From: Vogesella urethralis
GTDB taxonomy: Bacteria > Pseudomonadota > Gammaproteobacteria > Burkholderiales > Chromobacteriaceae
Direction: 5' to 3'
Length of the DNA: 64,000 bases
NCBI RefSeq assembly: GCF_007644045.2
Contig: NZ_VMDW02000061.1
Coordinates: 1 to 64,000, forward strand
A program made the position numbers and the translations under genes. The notes under the pieces are model-generated. The model ran no database searches and was not told where the DNA came from. It saw nothing but the letters and a program-made list of their open reading frames with translations. Each line of letters begins with the position of its first letter. The stretch's first letter is position 1. Shown here piece by piece: positions 54,074 to 62,821 of this stretch.

Positions 54074-54960
54074 GCCAGTTCATCCTGCCCAAAGCCTTCC
54101 CTATTCCGGTGGTCGGCATCGGCCCCGGCTCGCAGCCGGTCGACCCCGACCTCAACTACCTGCCGCTGCCGCGCGAGCTGGACGGCTTTGACATGCCCTA
54201 CCTGCCCACCGCCGAAGAAACCGCCCACCTGGGCGATGCCAAGGCGCTGGTGGCCGAGCTGATCCGCCGCATGCAAGCGTGGGACGGCACGAGCGAACCG
54301 TACCCGTCGCTACTGCTGAACGGGCTGGACAGCGACGGCCGCACGCTGATCAGCCAGCTGCTGGGCGAAGGCGAAGTCAGCGCCCGCGTGCGTTGCCTCA
54401 ACGGCCACGAGCTGCTGATCCAGGAGTCGGTATTTGCCGGCGTGTGGCGCGTGCTGGAAACCGACGCCGATGGCCAGCCGCTGGCCGACCGCATCGAAGC
54501 CTGCGCCATCCCCGCTGCCGTGTGGCAGCAGGCCCGCGCTTTCGGCCGCCGAGAACTGACGCCGTTCGACCCGGCTGGCGTGGCGCTAATGAACGCGCCG
54601 GCGGTGCTGGCCGAGGTCGCCGAGCGCGCCGCCGCCTACCAGGACGGTGACGAAGACCACGTCATCAACTTCAGCCTGCTGCCGATGACGCCGGAAGACC
54701 TGGCCTATATCGACGCCAACCTCGGCGGCGGCAACAGCGGCGTGTTCTCGCGCGGCTACGGCAAATGCCGGGTGATGGCCACCAGCCTGCAAAACGTGTG
54801 GCGGGTGCAGTACTTCAACGGCATGAACAGCATCCTGCTGGATACGCTGGAAATCACCCGTATGCCGGAGGTAGCACTGGCCGCCGCCGACGACCTGGCC
54901 GACGCCATCGACCGGCTGCAGGAGGCACTGGACTGGCTGACCGGGGAGCAAGCGGCATGA
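54070..54960 (+). CDS. hupH: Hydrogenase accessory protein HupH/HoxQ/HyaF
   Basis: A 296-residue protein of the HupH family required for assembly of iron-sulfur clusters in the small subunit. Family segments: FPIPVVGIGPGSQP, YLPLPRELDGFDMPYLP, LLGEGEVSARV and YGKCRVMATSLQNVWRVQYFN. ATG at 54070 overlaps the hupG stop, and the stop overlaps the rubredoxin start, so translation is coupled. Confidence 0.92.
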   Translation: MSQFILPKAFPIPVVGIGPGSQPVDPDLNYLPLPRELDGFDMPYLPTAEETAHLGDAKALVAELIRRMQAWDGTSEPYPSLLLNGLDSDGRTLISQLLGEGEVSARVRCLNGHELLIQESVFAGVWRVLETDADGQPLADRIEACAIPAAVWQQARAFGRRELTPFDPAGVALMNAPAVLAEVAERAAAYQDGDEDHVINFSLLPMTPEDLAYIDANLGGGNSGVFSRGYGKCRVMATSLQNVWRVQYFNGMNSILLDTLEITRMPEVALAAADDLADAIDRLQEALDWLTGEQAA

Positions 54961-55169
54961 ACACCTTTGAAGGCAGTTACCTCGGCAAACCTGGCGAGCT
55001 GGCCGACGACGCGCGGCTGGAGTGCAAGATCTGCTGGTGGGTGTACGACCCGGCGCAAGGCGACAGCGTTTGGCAGATACCGCCAGGCACGCCATTTGCC
55101 GCACTGCCCGCGCACTGGCGCTGCCCGGTATGCGACGGCGCACACGAACAGTTCATGGTGCTGCCATGA
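54957..55169 (+). CDS. hupI: Rubredoxin-like HupI/HoxR
   Basis: A 70-residue rubredoxin with both iron motifs, CKICWW and CPVCDG, around the canonical YDPAQGD and PPGTPF segments. HupI/HoxR acts in electron transfer for small-subunit cluster assembly under oxygen. Overlaps neighbours by 4 bases on both sides. Confidence 0.93.
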   Translation: MNTFEGSYLGKPGELADDARLECKICWWVYDPAQGDSVWQIPPGTPFAALPAHWRCPVCDGAHEQFMVLP

Positions 55170-55654
55170 ACGCGCGCCACAGCAGCGCCGGCTGGCTGCA
55201 GCACCCCGGCGCCGCGCTGGAGCAGGCCTATCGCCACATCCAGCACACGCGCATGCAGGGTATTCCCATCCTGAACCCGGCCATCAGCGTGGAAAGCGTC
55301 GGTTTCCGCCGCTATCAGGGCTGGTGGGCCGGCGTGCTGATTACGCCGTGGTTCATCAACCTGATGCTGCTGCCCGCCGACGCGCCGCTGCCGGATGGCG
55401 CGGCCGGTGAAGAACAGCTGGTGGCCCTACCGGAAGGCATCATGCCGTTTCTGCCCGGCAGCGAAGACAGCATTGGCCCCTACCTGATGTGCTCGCTGTT
55501 TTCGCCGCTGCCGCAGTTTGCCGACCAGCAATCCGCGCGCGACACCGCCAGCGAAGTACTGCGCCTGCTGTTCGAGATTCCGGCGCCGCCAGCGGCGACG
55601 CCAGCCGGGCCGGACCTCAGCCGTCGCCGGCTATTCGGGCTGGGCGGCGCATGA
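55166..55654 (+). CDS. hupJ: Hydrogenase assembly chaperone HupJ/HoxT (HybE family)
   Basis: A 162-residue HybE/HupJ protein (GIPILNPAISVESVGFRRY, GVLITPWFINLMLLP). It assists maturation of the exported hydrogenase. The end (DLSRRRLFGLGGA) has a twin-Arg-like string but at the C-terminus, so it is not a Tat signal. Coupled to hupI and hupK by ATGA overlaps. Confidence 0.9.
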   Translation: MNARHSSAGWLQHPGAALEQAYRHIQHTRMQGIPILNPAISVESVGFRRYQGWWAGVLITPWFINLMLLPADAPLPDGAAGEEQLVALPEGIMPFLPGSEDSIGPYLMCSLFSPLPQFADQQSARDTASEVLRLLFEIPAPPAATPAGPDLSRRRLFGLGGA

Positions 55655-56643
55655 ACGGCATCACCTTGCAGCGCCAGCACGGCCAGGTGAGCGTGCACTG
55701 GCCCAGGTTGGCCGCCGAGCAATTGTTTGTCGGCCGCACGCCGGCCGAGGCCATCGCGCTGGCGCCGCAATTGTTTTCGCTGTGCGGCCACGCCCAGCAA
55801 CTGGCCGCTACGCTGGCGCTGGCGGCTGCCAGCGGCCAGCCTGCGGTAGCCGATACGCAGGCGCTGGCCGCCGTGCGGCTAGAAGCCATCCGCGAAACGC
55901 TGCGCCGCTGGCTGCTGGACTGGGCGCCGGCCTGCGGCCAAACCGTGGACCCTGCCGCCCTCGCCGCGCTGGGCCGCGCTGTCACGCTGCGCGATTACCG
56001 CCAGTTGGCCGCGTTCTGTATCTTCGGTACCGACCCCAGCATCTGGCGCCAGTATGGTCTGGCCGGCTGGCAGCAATGGGCGGCCAGTGGCGACAGTGCC
56101 GCAGCTCGCGTCTTGCAACAACTGCTGACGGCGGCGCCGGAAGCCGTGCCCGCCCTGCAATGGCTGCACAGCGCGGCCAACCTGGCGGCCAACCCGCACT
56201 GGCTGGCCGGCCACACCCCGGCCTGGTACGGCCAGGCGGTAGAAACCGGCGCGCTGGCGCGTTACCAGCCACTGCTGCAACCCTGGCTGGACGCCGGCCA
56301 CGTCAGCGCCGCCCGCCTGCTGGCGCGCTGGCTGGCACTGGCCGCCTGGCTGGGCGAGGCCGAAGCGGGCAGCGACAGCTGCACGCTGGCCGGCAGCGGT
56401 CTGGCGCTGGTGGACACCGCCCGTGGCCCGCTGCTGCACCTGGCCACGCTGGGCGGCGACGGCCGCATCAGCCATTACCGCGTGCTACCGCCCACACTGT
56501 GGCACTGCCACCCGCAGGGCTGCATGGCGCAGGCTGCAGCCAACGGCACTGCCGCGCAAGTGCGGCGCAGGCTGTTGCTGATCGACCCCTGTGTAGCCTT
56601 TACACTTGCCGGTATCGAAGAAGAGGAATGCCACCATGCATGA
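55651..56643 (+). CDS. hupK: HupK/HoxV, large-subunit-like scaffold
   Basis: A 330-residue protein distantly related to the hydrogenase large subunit. It keeps a C-terminal DPC (LLLIDPCVAFTLAG) but not the full DPCxxCxxH, and an N-terminal LCGHAQ in place of RxCGxC. HupK/HoxV is considered a scaffold for building the Fe(CN)2CO unit before transfer. Length is a little under the typical 350-370. The end overlaps hypA by 8 bases. Confidence 0.88.
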   Translation: MNGITLQRQHGQVSVHWPRLAAEQLFVGRTPAEAIALAPQLFSLCGHAQQLAATLALAAASGQPAVADTQALAAVRLEAIRETLRRWLLDWAPACGQTVDPAALAALGRAVTLRDYRQLAAFCIFGTDPSIWRQYGLAGWQQWAASGDSAAARVLQQLLTAAPEAVPALQWLHSAANLAANPHWLAGHTPAWYGQAVETGALARYQPLLQPWLDAGHVSAARLLARWLALAAWLGEAEAGSDSCTLAGSGLALVDTARGPLLHLATLGGDGRISHYRVLPPTLWHCHPQGCMAQAAANGTAAQVRRRLLLIDPCVAFTLAGIEEEECHHA

Positions 56644-56977
56644 AATGTCGCTGGCCGAGGGCATCGTGCAGCTGCTGGAAGAGCACGCACAGACGCAGCA
56701 GTTTCGCCGCGTCAAACAGATCTGGCTGCAAGTGGGCGAGCTGGCCGGCGTCGAGCCGGAAGCGCTCACCTTCTGCCTGGACGTAGTACTGCGCGGCAGC
56801 CTGGCCGACGGCGCGCAGGTACACCTGCTGCGCGAGCCCGGCCGTGGCTGGTGCCTGGCCTGCAGCCAGGAAGTGCCCATCCACGCCCGCTTTGACGCCT
56901 GCCCCAGCTGTGGCCGCCATCAGGTACAGGTTACCGGCGGCGAGGAGCTGCGCGTGGCGGAGCTGGAGGTGGAATAA
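56636..56977 (+). CDS. hypA: Hydrogenase nickel-insertion protein HypA
   Basis: A 113-residue nickel chaperone. The N-terminal MHE (nickel-binding His2) is intact, and a zinc site with two CxxC motifs follows (CLACSQ and CPSCGR). The ATG at 56636, inside the hupK end, is needed to place His2 correctly. Confidence 0.95.
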   Translation: MHEMSLAEGIVQLLEEHAQTQQFRRVKQIWLQVGELAGVEPEALTFCLDVVLRGSLADGAQVHLLREPGRGWCLACSQEVPIHARFDACPSCGRHQVQVTGGEELRVAELEVE

Positions 56978-57049
56978 GCCCTGCCAGCACCGTTACCGCC
57001 CGCACAAAGAAAAACACAACACCGAACAGAACAAGAAAGGACCCCACCC

Positions 57050-58096
57050 ATGTGTACCGTCTGTGGCTGCGCCGAAGGCAATGTCAGCATCGAGGGCCAG
57101 AAACCGGCCGTCAAATACCCGTACCGCCCGCGCCGCGCCGGCGGCCACGCGCATGGCCATCACCATCATCATGACCACGATCACAGCCACGCTCACCCAC
57201 ACCAGCATGATCATGATCACGGCCACGCACACGCCCAGCCGGCCGCGGAGGCAAGCGACGCCGCCGACAGCACGCCGGTAACACTGGCCGACGGCAGCCA
57301 CCACTACGGCCACGGCCCGGCGCACGCCCACGCGCCGGGGCTGAGCCAGGCGCGCATGGTGAAGATCGAGCAGGACATCCTGGGCAAGAACAACCAGTAC
57401 GCGGCGGCCAACCGCCGCCGCCTGGCCGAGCGCGGCATTTTCGCGCTGAACCTGGTGTCCAGCCCCGGCTCCGGCAAGACCACGCTGCTGACCGAAACCG
57501 TGCAAAGGTTGGCCGCCTCCACCCCGCTGGCGGTGATCGAGGGCGACCAGCAAACCGCGCACGACGCCGAGCGCATCCGCGCCGCCGGCGCGCCGGCCAT
57601 CCAGATCAACACCGGCAAGGGCTGCCACCTGGACGCGCACATGGTGGGCCAGGCGCTGGACGCGCTGGCGCTGCAGGACGACAGCCTGCTGCTGATCGAA
57701 AATGTCGGCAACCTGGTGTGCCCGGCGGCGTTCGACCTGGGCGAGGCGCACAAGGTGGCCATCCTGTCGGTCACCGAGGGCGAGGACAAACCGCTGAAAT
57801 ACCCGGACATGTTTGCCGCCGCCAGCCTGATGGTGCTGACCAAAACCGACCTGCTGCCGCACCTGGATTTCAACGTCGATGCCTGCATCGCCTACGCCCG
57901 CCGCGTCAACCCCGCCATCGCGGTACTGCAGCTGAGCGCCCGCAACGGCGACGGCATGGACGCCTGGCTGCAGTGGCTGGCCGGCGGCCTGATCGAAGCC
58001 CGCGCCCTGCGCGCCGAGCGGGTAGCCCAGCAAAACCAGCTGGCCGAGCTGAAAGCCCAGGTCGCCGCGCTGGAAGCCCGGCTGGCGCAGGGCTAA
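57050..58096 (+). CDS. hypB: HypB, nickel-storing GTPase
   Basis: A 348-residue GTPase that delivers nickel to the large subunit. N-terminal high-affinity site CTVCGC (2-7); a His-rich tract at about 33-62 with a second short one at 84-94 for nickel storage; P-loop SPGSGKTT (138-145), then the metal-binding and switch segments [11 protein letters not shown] and [10 protein letters not shown]. About 60-100 residues longer than HypB without the His tract. AAAGGA precedes the ATG. A gap of 72 bases separates it from hypA, the largest in this part of the operon. Confidence 0.96.
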   Translation: MCTVCGCAEGNVSIEGQKPAVKYPYRPRRAGGHAHGHHHHHDHDHSHAHPHQHDHDHGHAHAQPAAEASDAADSTPVTLADGSHHYGHGPAHAHAPGLSQARMVKIEQDILGKNNQYAAANRRRLAERGIFALNLVSSPGSGKTTLLTETVQRLAASTPLAVIEGDQQTAHDAERIRAAGAPAIQINTGKGCHLDAHMVGQALDALALQDDSLLLIENVGNLVCPAAFDLGEAHKVAILSVTEGEDKPLKYPDMFAAASLMVLTKTDLLPHLDFNVDACIAYARRVNPAIAVLQLSARNGDGMDAWLQWLAGGLIEARALRAERVAQQNQLAELKAQVAALEARLAQG

Positions 58097-58099
58097 GGC

Positions 58100-60412
58100 A
58101 TGACGCTGCAACGCCGTTGCTTCACCGCCCGTGGCCGCGTACAAGGCGTGGGTTTTCGCCCGCACGTGTGGCGCGTGGCCAGCAAGCTGGGGCTGGCCGG
58201 CCACGTGGCCAACCACGCCAGCGGGGTGGTGATCGAGGTGGAAGGCCCGCCTGCGCAGCTGGACGCCTTTGCCGTGCAGCTGCTGGCCGGCCTGCCGCCG
58301 CAGGCGCAGGTGGATAGCCTCACCAGCCACGCGCTGCCGCCACAAGGCGGGCAGGACTTCACCATCGCTGCCAGCGCAGGCAACACGGCGCAGGTGAGGC
58401 TACCAGCCGACAGCGCGCCGTGCGACGCTTGCCTGGCCGAGCTGTGCCAGCCGGCTGGCCGCCACTGGCGCCACGCCTTCATCAACTGCACGCAGTGCGG
58501 CCCGCGCTACAGCGTTACCCGCGCCCTGCCCTACGACCGCAGCGCCACCACGCTGGCCGGCTTTGCGCTATGCGCGGCCTGCCAGGCCGATTACCAGCAG
58601 CCGACCAGCCGCCGCTTTCACGCCGAACCCACCTGCTGCCCGGCCTGCGGCCCGCAGCTGAGCTACCTGGGCGCGGAGGGTGCGCCGCAAGCCGGCGACC
58701 CGCTGGGGCTGGCGCTGGCCACGCTACAAGGCGGCGGCATCGTCGCGATCAAAAGCAGCGGCGGCTTTCATCTGGCCTGCGACGCGCGCAACGCCGGCGC
58801 CATTGCCCGCCTGCGCCAGCGCAAGCGACGCCCGGCCAAGCCCTTGGCGCTGATGGCGGCCAACCTGGCCAGCCTGCACGGCGTGGTGCAGCTGGATGCC
58901 GCCGCTGCCACGCTACTGGCCAGCCCGGCGCGCCCCATCGTGCTGCTGCCGCGCGGCGACGTGCCTCTGCCGGACGCGCTGGCGCCGGGCCTGGCCGAGC
59001 TGGGCGTGCTGCTGCCACCCACGCCGCTGCACCTGCTGCTGTGGCACGAGGCCGCCGGCCGCCCGGCCGGCACCGGCTGGCTGGATGATGCCCAAACCAT
59101 GCTGCTGGTGATGACCAGCGGCAACGCCAGCGGTGCACCGGTGGCCATCGATAACGACGAAGCGCTCGCCGCGCTGGCCGGCATCGCCGACGGCTTTCTG
59201 CTGCACGACCGTGCCATCCACGCCCGCAGCGACGACAGCGTGCTGCGCATCGACGCACTGGGCAGCGCCACGCTGCGCCGCAGCCGGGGCTACCTGCCGG
59301 ACGTGCTGCCTTTGGCCAGCGACGGCGCCACCGTGCTGGCCACCGGCAGCTACCTGAAAAACGCCCCGGCGCTGCTGTACGGCAACGCGGCGCTGCCCGG
59401 CGCCCACGTCGGTGACCTGGCGCACCCGGCCGCCTGCGTGGCGCTGGAGCACGCCATCGCCGCGCTGCAGCTGCACGCCGGCCACGCGCCGCAGGCCATC
59501 GCCTGCGACAACGGCGAGCACTTTGCCAGCCAGCTGGCGGCGCAGTTGGCCGCGGCGGCCAACCTCCCGCTGCTACGCATTAGCCACCACCACGCCCACA
59601 TCGGCGCCGTGTGTGCCGAACACCAGCTGCACGGCCCGGTACTGGGGCTGGCGCTGGACGGCCACGGTGTCGGCGACGACGGCGGCGCCTGGGGCGGCGA
59701 GCTGCTGCGGGTAGACGGCGCGCACAGCCAGCGCATCGGCCATCAGGCGCCGCTGGCGCTGCCCGGCGGCGACACCGCTGCGCGCGAACCGTGGCGCGTG
59801 GCCGCCGCCTGGCTGCTGCAGCACGGCCATGCCGACGAAGCCGAACGCCGTTTTGGCCACCAGCCGGCGTGGCCGCTGCTACAGCAGCAGCTGGCACGCG
59901 GCATCAACACGCCGTACAGCAGCAGCATGGGCCGCTATTTCGACCTGGTCGCCGCACTGGCCGGCGTGTGCCTGCAGCAAGGCTACGAAGGCGAAGCGCC
60001 GCAACGGCTGCAAGCGCTGGCGCAGCCCTGCGCGCCGCTGGCCGAGGCTTGGCATATCGATGCGGCCAACGCGTTGCACCTGGCGCCGCTGCTACGGCAG
60101 CTGCTGGCCCGGCCCGACGCCGCCGCCATCGCCAGCCTGTGGCATGCCACGCTGGCGGCGGCACTGGCCAGCTGGGTGCTGGCTACCGCGCAACAACACC
60201 ACCTCGGCACGGTGGCACTGGGCGGCGGCTGTTTTGCCAACCGCACCTTGCTGGCCGCGCTGCTACCGCGATTACAACAGGCCGGACTGGCCGTCTACCA
60301 CCCGCAGGCCTTGCCGGCCGGCGACGGCGGTCTGGCCGTGGGCCAGGCCTGGGTAGCACGGCAGCTACTGGCCAACAAGGAGACTGACCCATGTGCCTGG
60401 CCATGCCGGTGA
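58100..60412 (+). CDS. hypF: HypF carbamoyltransferase
   Basis: A 770-residue enzyme turning carbamoyl phosphate into the thiocarboxamide on HypE, source of the CN ligands. Domains: acylphosphatase-like (1-90, GRVQGVGFRPHVWRVA), two zinc fingers (about 105-190, CDACLAELC, CTQCG, CAACQADY, CCPACG), YrdC-like (about 200-385, IVAIKSSGGFHLACDA) and Kae1-like carbamoyltransferase (about 390-765, HHHAHIGAVCAEH). Starts 3 bases after hypB. The last 22 bases overlap hypC. Confidence 0.96.
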   Translation: MTLQRRCFTARGRVQGVGFRPHVWRVASKLGLAGHVANHASGVVIEVEGPPAQLDAFAVQLLAGLPPQAQVDSLTSHALPPQGGQDFTIAASAGNTAQVRLPADSAPCDACLAELCQPAGRHWRHAFINCTQCGPRYSVTRALPYDRSATTLAGFALCAACQADYQQPTSRRFHAEPTCCPACGPQLSYLGAEGAPQAGDPLGLALATLQGGGIVAIKSSGGFHLACDARNAGAIARLRQRKRRPAKPLALMAANLASLHGVVQLDAAAATLLASPARPIVLLPRGDVPLPDALAPGLAELGVLLPPTPLHLLLWHEAAGRPAGTGWLDDAQTMLLVMTSGNASGAPVAIDNDEALAALAGIADGFLLHDRAIHARSDDSVLRIDALGSATLRRSRGYLPDVLPLASDGATVLATGSYLKNAPALLYGNAALPGAHVGDLAHPAACVALEHAIAALQLHAGHAPQAIACDNGEHFASQLAAQLAAAANLPLLRISHHHAHIGAVCAEHQLHGPVLGLALDGHGVGDDGGAWGGELLRVDGAHSQRIGHQAPLALPGGDTAAREPWRVAAAWLLQHGHADEAERRFGHQPAWPLLQQQLARGINTPYSSSMGRYFDLVAALAGVCLQQGYEGEAPQRLQALAQPCAPLAEAWHIDAANALHLAPLLRQLLARPDAAAIASLWHATLAAALASWVLATAQQHHLGTVALGGGCFANRTLLAALLPRLQQAGLAVYHPQALPAGDGGLAVGQAWVARQLLANKETDPCAWPCR

Positions 60413-60627
60413 AAGTAACGGAGCTACTGGCGGGCGATAACGCCCGTGTCGAGGTGGACGGCGTGATGCGCAACGTATCCATCGCCCTGGTGCCGGGCGT
60501 GCAGCCCGGCGATTACGTGATCCTGCACGTGGGTTACGCCATCGGCCGGCTGGACGCCGCCGAAGCCCAAAAAACGCTGGCGCTGATGCACGAGCTGGCC
60601 GCGCTGCCGCAGGAGGGCCAGCCATGA
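60391..60627 (+). CDS. hypC: HypC hydrogenase chaperone
   Basis: A 78-residue chaperone with N-terminal MCLAMPVKV; Cys2 binds the Fe centre with HypD and then the large subunit. AAGGAG precedes the ATG, inside hypF. Overlaps hypD by 4 bases. Confidence 0.95.
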   Translation: MCLAMPVKVTELLAGDNARVEVDGVMRNVSIALVPGVQPGDYVILHVGYAIGRLDAAEAQKTLALMHELAALPQEGQP

Positions 60628-61748
60628 AATACGTAGACGAATTCCGCCGTGGCGACGTGGCACGCGGCTTGGCCGCCCGCATTGCCGAGGCGGTACAGCC
60701 CGGCCGCCACTACCGGCTGATGGAGTTTTGCGGCGGCCATACCCACGCCATTGCTCGCTACGGCCTCACCGGCCTGCTGCCGGCGGCGGTGCAGCTGATC
60801 CACGGCCCCGGCTGCCCGGTGTGCGTGCTGCCGATCGGCCGTATCGATTCCGCCATCGAGCTGGCGCTGCAGCACGGCGCCATTGTCTGTAGCTACGGCG
60901 ACTGCCTGCGGGTGCCAGCGAGCAACAAGCTGAGCCTGTACAAGGCGCGGGCGCAGGGCGGCGACGTGCGCATGGTGTACTCCACCGCCGACGCGCTGCA
61001 GATCGCGCGCGACAACCCGGCGCGGCAGGTGGTGTTCTTTGCCATCGGCTTTGAAACCACCACCCCGCCCACCGCGCTGGCGCTGAAAGCCGCCCGCGCC
61101 GAAGGGCTGCGCAACTTCAGCGTGTTCTGCAACCATGTGCTGACCCCGCCTGCCATGCAGCACCTGCTGGCTGCCGGCGACGCGGTGCAGCTGGATGGCT
61201 TCATCGGCCCGTCGCACGTCAGCACCGTGATCGGCAGCGCGCCGTACCAGGCGGTGGCCGACGCCTACGCCAAGCCGGTGGTGATTGCCGGTTTCGAGCC
61301 GCTGGACGTGCTGCAATCGGTGCTGATGCTGGTGGAACGCATCAACCGTGGCGAGGCCGGCGTGGCCACCCAGTTCACCCGCGCCGTCACCACCGACGGC
61401 AACGCCACCGCCCGCGCCGTGGTGGCCGAAACGCTGGTGCTGCGGCCAACCTTTGAATGGCGCGGCCTGGGCCAGGTGCCGCAGTCGGCGCTGGCCATCC
61501 ACCCCGACTACGCCGACTTCGACGCCGAACGCCGCTTCGGCCTGCCCTACCGCCACGTGCCGGACCACCGCGCCTGCGAGTGCGCCGCCATCCTGCGCGG
61601 GCAAAAGCAGCCGCAGGACTGCAAGGTGTTCGGCATTGTCTGTACCCCCGACAACCCGCTGGGCTCCTGCATGGTGTCCAGCGAAGGCGCCTGCGCCGCC
61701 CACTACCACTACGGCCGCTTTACCGCGCCGCAGGAGCAACCGGCATGA
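60624..61748 (+). CDS. hypD: HypD iron-sulfur scaffold for Fe(CN)2CO assembly
   Basis: A 374-residue protein where the Fe(CN)2CO group is built. Conserved segments: MEFCGGHTHAI, GPGCPVCVLP, FAIGFETTTPPTALAL and FIGPSHVSTVIG; the four C-terminal cysteines for the 4Fe-4S cluster are visible (ACECAAIL, DCKVFGIVC, GSCMVSSEGAC). Coupled to hypC and hypE by 4-base overlaps. Confidence 0.96.
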   Translation: MKYVDEFRRGDVARGLAARIAEAVQPGRHYRLMEFCGGHTHAIARYGLTGLLPAAVQLIHGPGCPVCVLPIGRIDSAIELALQHGAIVCSYGDCLRVPASNKLSLYKARAQGGDVRMVYSTADALQIARDNPARQVVFFAIGFETTTPPTALALKAARAEGLRNFSVFCNHVLTPPAMQHLLAAGDAVQLDGFIGPSHVSTVIGSAPYQAVADAYAKPVVIAGFEPLDVLQSVLMLVERINRGEAGVATQFTRAVTTDGNATARAVVAETLVLRPTFEWRGLGQVPQSALAIHPDYADFDAERRFGLPYRHVPDHRACECAAILRGQKQPQDCKVFGIVCTPDNPLGSCMVSSEGACAAHYHYGRFTAPQEQPA

Positions 61749-62782
61749 GCCACTACCCCCGCAAGCTGGACCTGGCCCACGGCCGCATCGACATGACCCA
61801 CGGCAGCGGCGGCCGCGCCATGGCGCAGCTGGTAGACGAGCTGTTCGCCCCGGCCTTTCGCAACGACTACCTGGCGCAGGGTAACGACCAGGCCATCCTG
61901 CCGCCGCCCGGCGGCCGCCTGGCCATCGCCACCGACAGCCACGTGATCTCGCCGCTGTTTTTCCCCGGCGGCGACATCGGCAGCCTCGCGGTGCACGGCA
62001 CGGTGAACGACCTGGCGATGGGCGGCGCCACGCCGCTGTACCTGAGCGCCGGCTTTATCCTGGAAGAAGGCCTGCCGCTGGCCGACCTGAAGCGCATCGT
62101 GGACAGCATGGCCGCCGCCGCCCGGGACGCCGGCGTGCGTATCGTGACCGGCGACACCAAGGTGGTGGAACGCGGCCATGGCGACGGCGTGTACATCAGC
62201 ACCACCGGCATTGGCGTGGTGGCCGACGGCGTACAGCTGTGCGGCAGCCAGGCGCGGCCGGGCGATGCGATTCTGGTATCCGGCACGCTGGGCGAGCACG
62301 GCATGGCGGTGATGAGCCAGCGCGAAAACCTGGGCTTTGCCAGCCCCATCGTGTCCGACAGTGCCGCGCTGCACACGCTGGCGGCGGCGCTGATGGCGGC
62401 CAGCCCCGGCCTGCGCCTGATGCGCGACCCCACCCGTGGCGGCCTGGCCACCACGCTGAACGAGATCGCCCGCCAGTCCGGCGTGGGCATGCAGCTGCAG
62501 GAAGACGCCATTCCGCTGCAACCGGCGGTGCGCGCCGCCTGCGAGTTCCTGGGCCTGGACCCGCTGTACGTGGCCAACGAGGGCAAGCTGATTGCCGTCT
62601 GCCCCGCCGCCGAAGCCGACGCCGCGCTGGCCGCGCTGCGGGCGCACCCGCTGGGGCGCCATGCGGCCAACATCGGCCAGGTGGTGGCCGACCCGCACCA
62701 CTTCGTGCGCGTGCGCACGCCGTTTGGCGGCGAGCGCCTGCTGGACTGGCTGGCCGGCGAGATGCTGCCGCGCATTTGCTAG
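61745..62782 (+). CDS. hypE: HypE, thiocyanate-forming dehydratase
   Basis: A 345-residue AIR-synthase-fold protein ending in PRIC; the C-terminal Cys is carbamoylated by HypF and dehydrated to thiocyanate with ATP. Motifs: MTHGSGGRAM, FATDSHVISPLFFPGG-like segment (IATDSHVISPLFFPGGD), VNDLAMGGA, VTGDTKVVERG, RDPTRGGLATTLNEIA. In Cupriavidus hypX would follow; here only 39 bases separate the stop from hoxA. Confidence 0.96.
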   Translation: MSHYPRKLDLAHGRIDMTHGSGGRAMAQLVDELFAPAFRNDYLAQGNDQAILPPPGGRLAIATDSHVISPLFFPGGDIGSLAVHGTVNDLAMGGATPLYLSAGFILEEGLPLADLKRIVDSMAAAARDAGVRIVTGDTKVVERGHGDGVYISTTGIGVVADGVQLCGSQARPGDAILVSGTLGEHGMAVMSQRENLGFASPIVSDSAALHTLAAALMAASPGLRLMRDPTRGGLATTLNEIARQSGVGMQLQEDAIPLQPAVRAACEFLGLDPLYVANEGKLIAVCPAAEADAALAALRAHPLGRHAANIGQVVADPHHFVRVRTPFGGERLLDWLAGEMLPRIC

Positions 62783-62821
62783 GCCCCGCTACAATACGCC
62801 CATGCTACAGAAAGACACGCC

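Noticed and set aside
57150-57240. A repetitive CAT/CAC-rich tract, at first sight a tandem repeat.
   Set aside because: It is the in-frame His-rich nickel-binding region of HypB; codons vary and no fixed repeat unit exists.
62776-62795. TTGCTA and TACAAT before hoxA as a separate sigma-70 promoter.
   Set aside because: The two hexamers are only 8 bases apart; the spacing does not fit, although TACAAT alone might be a weak -10.
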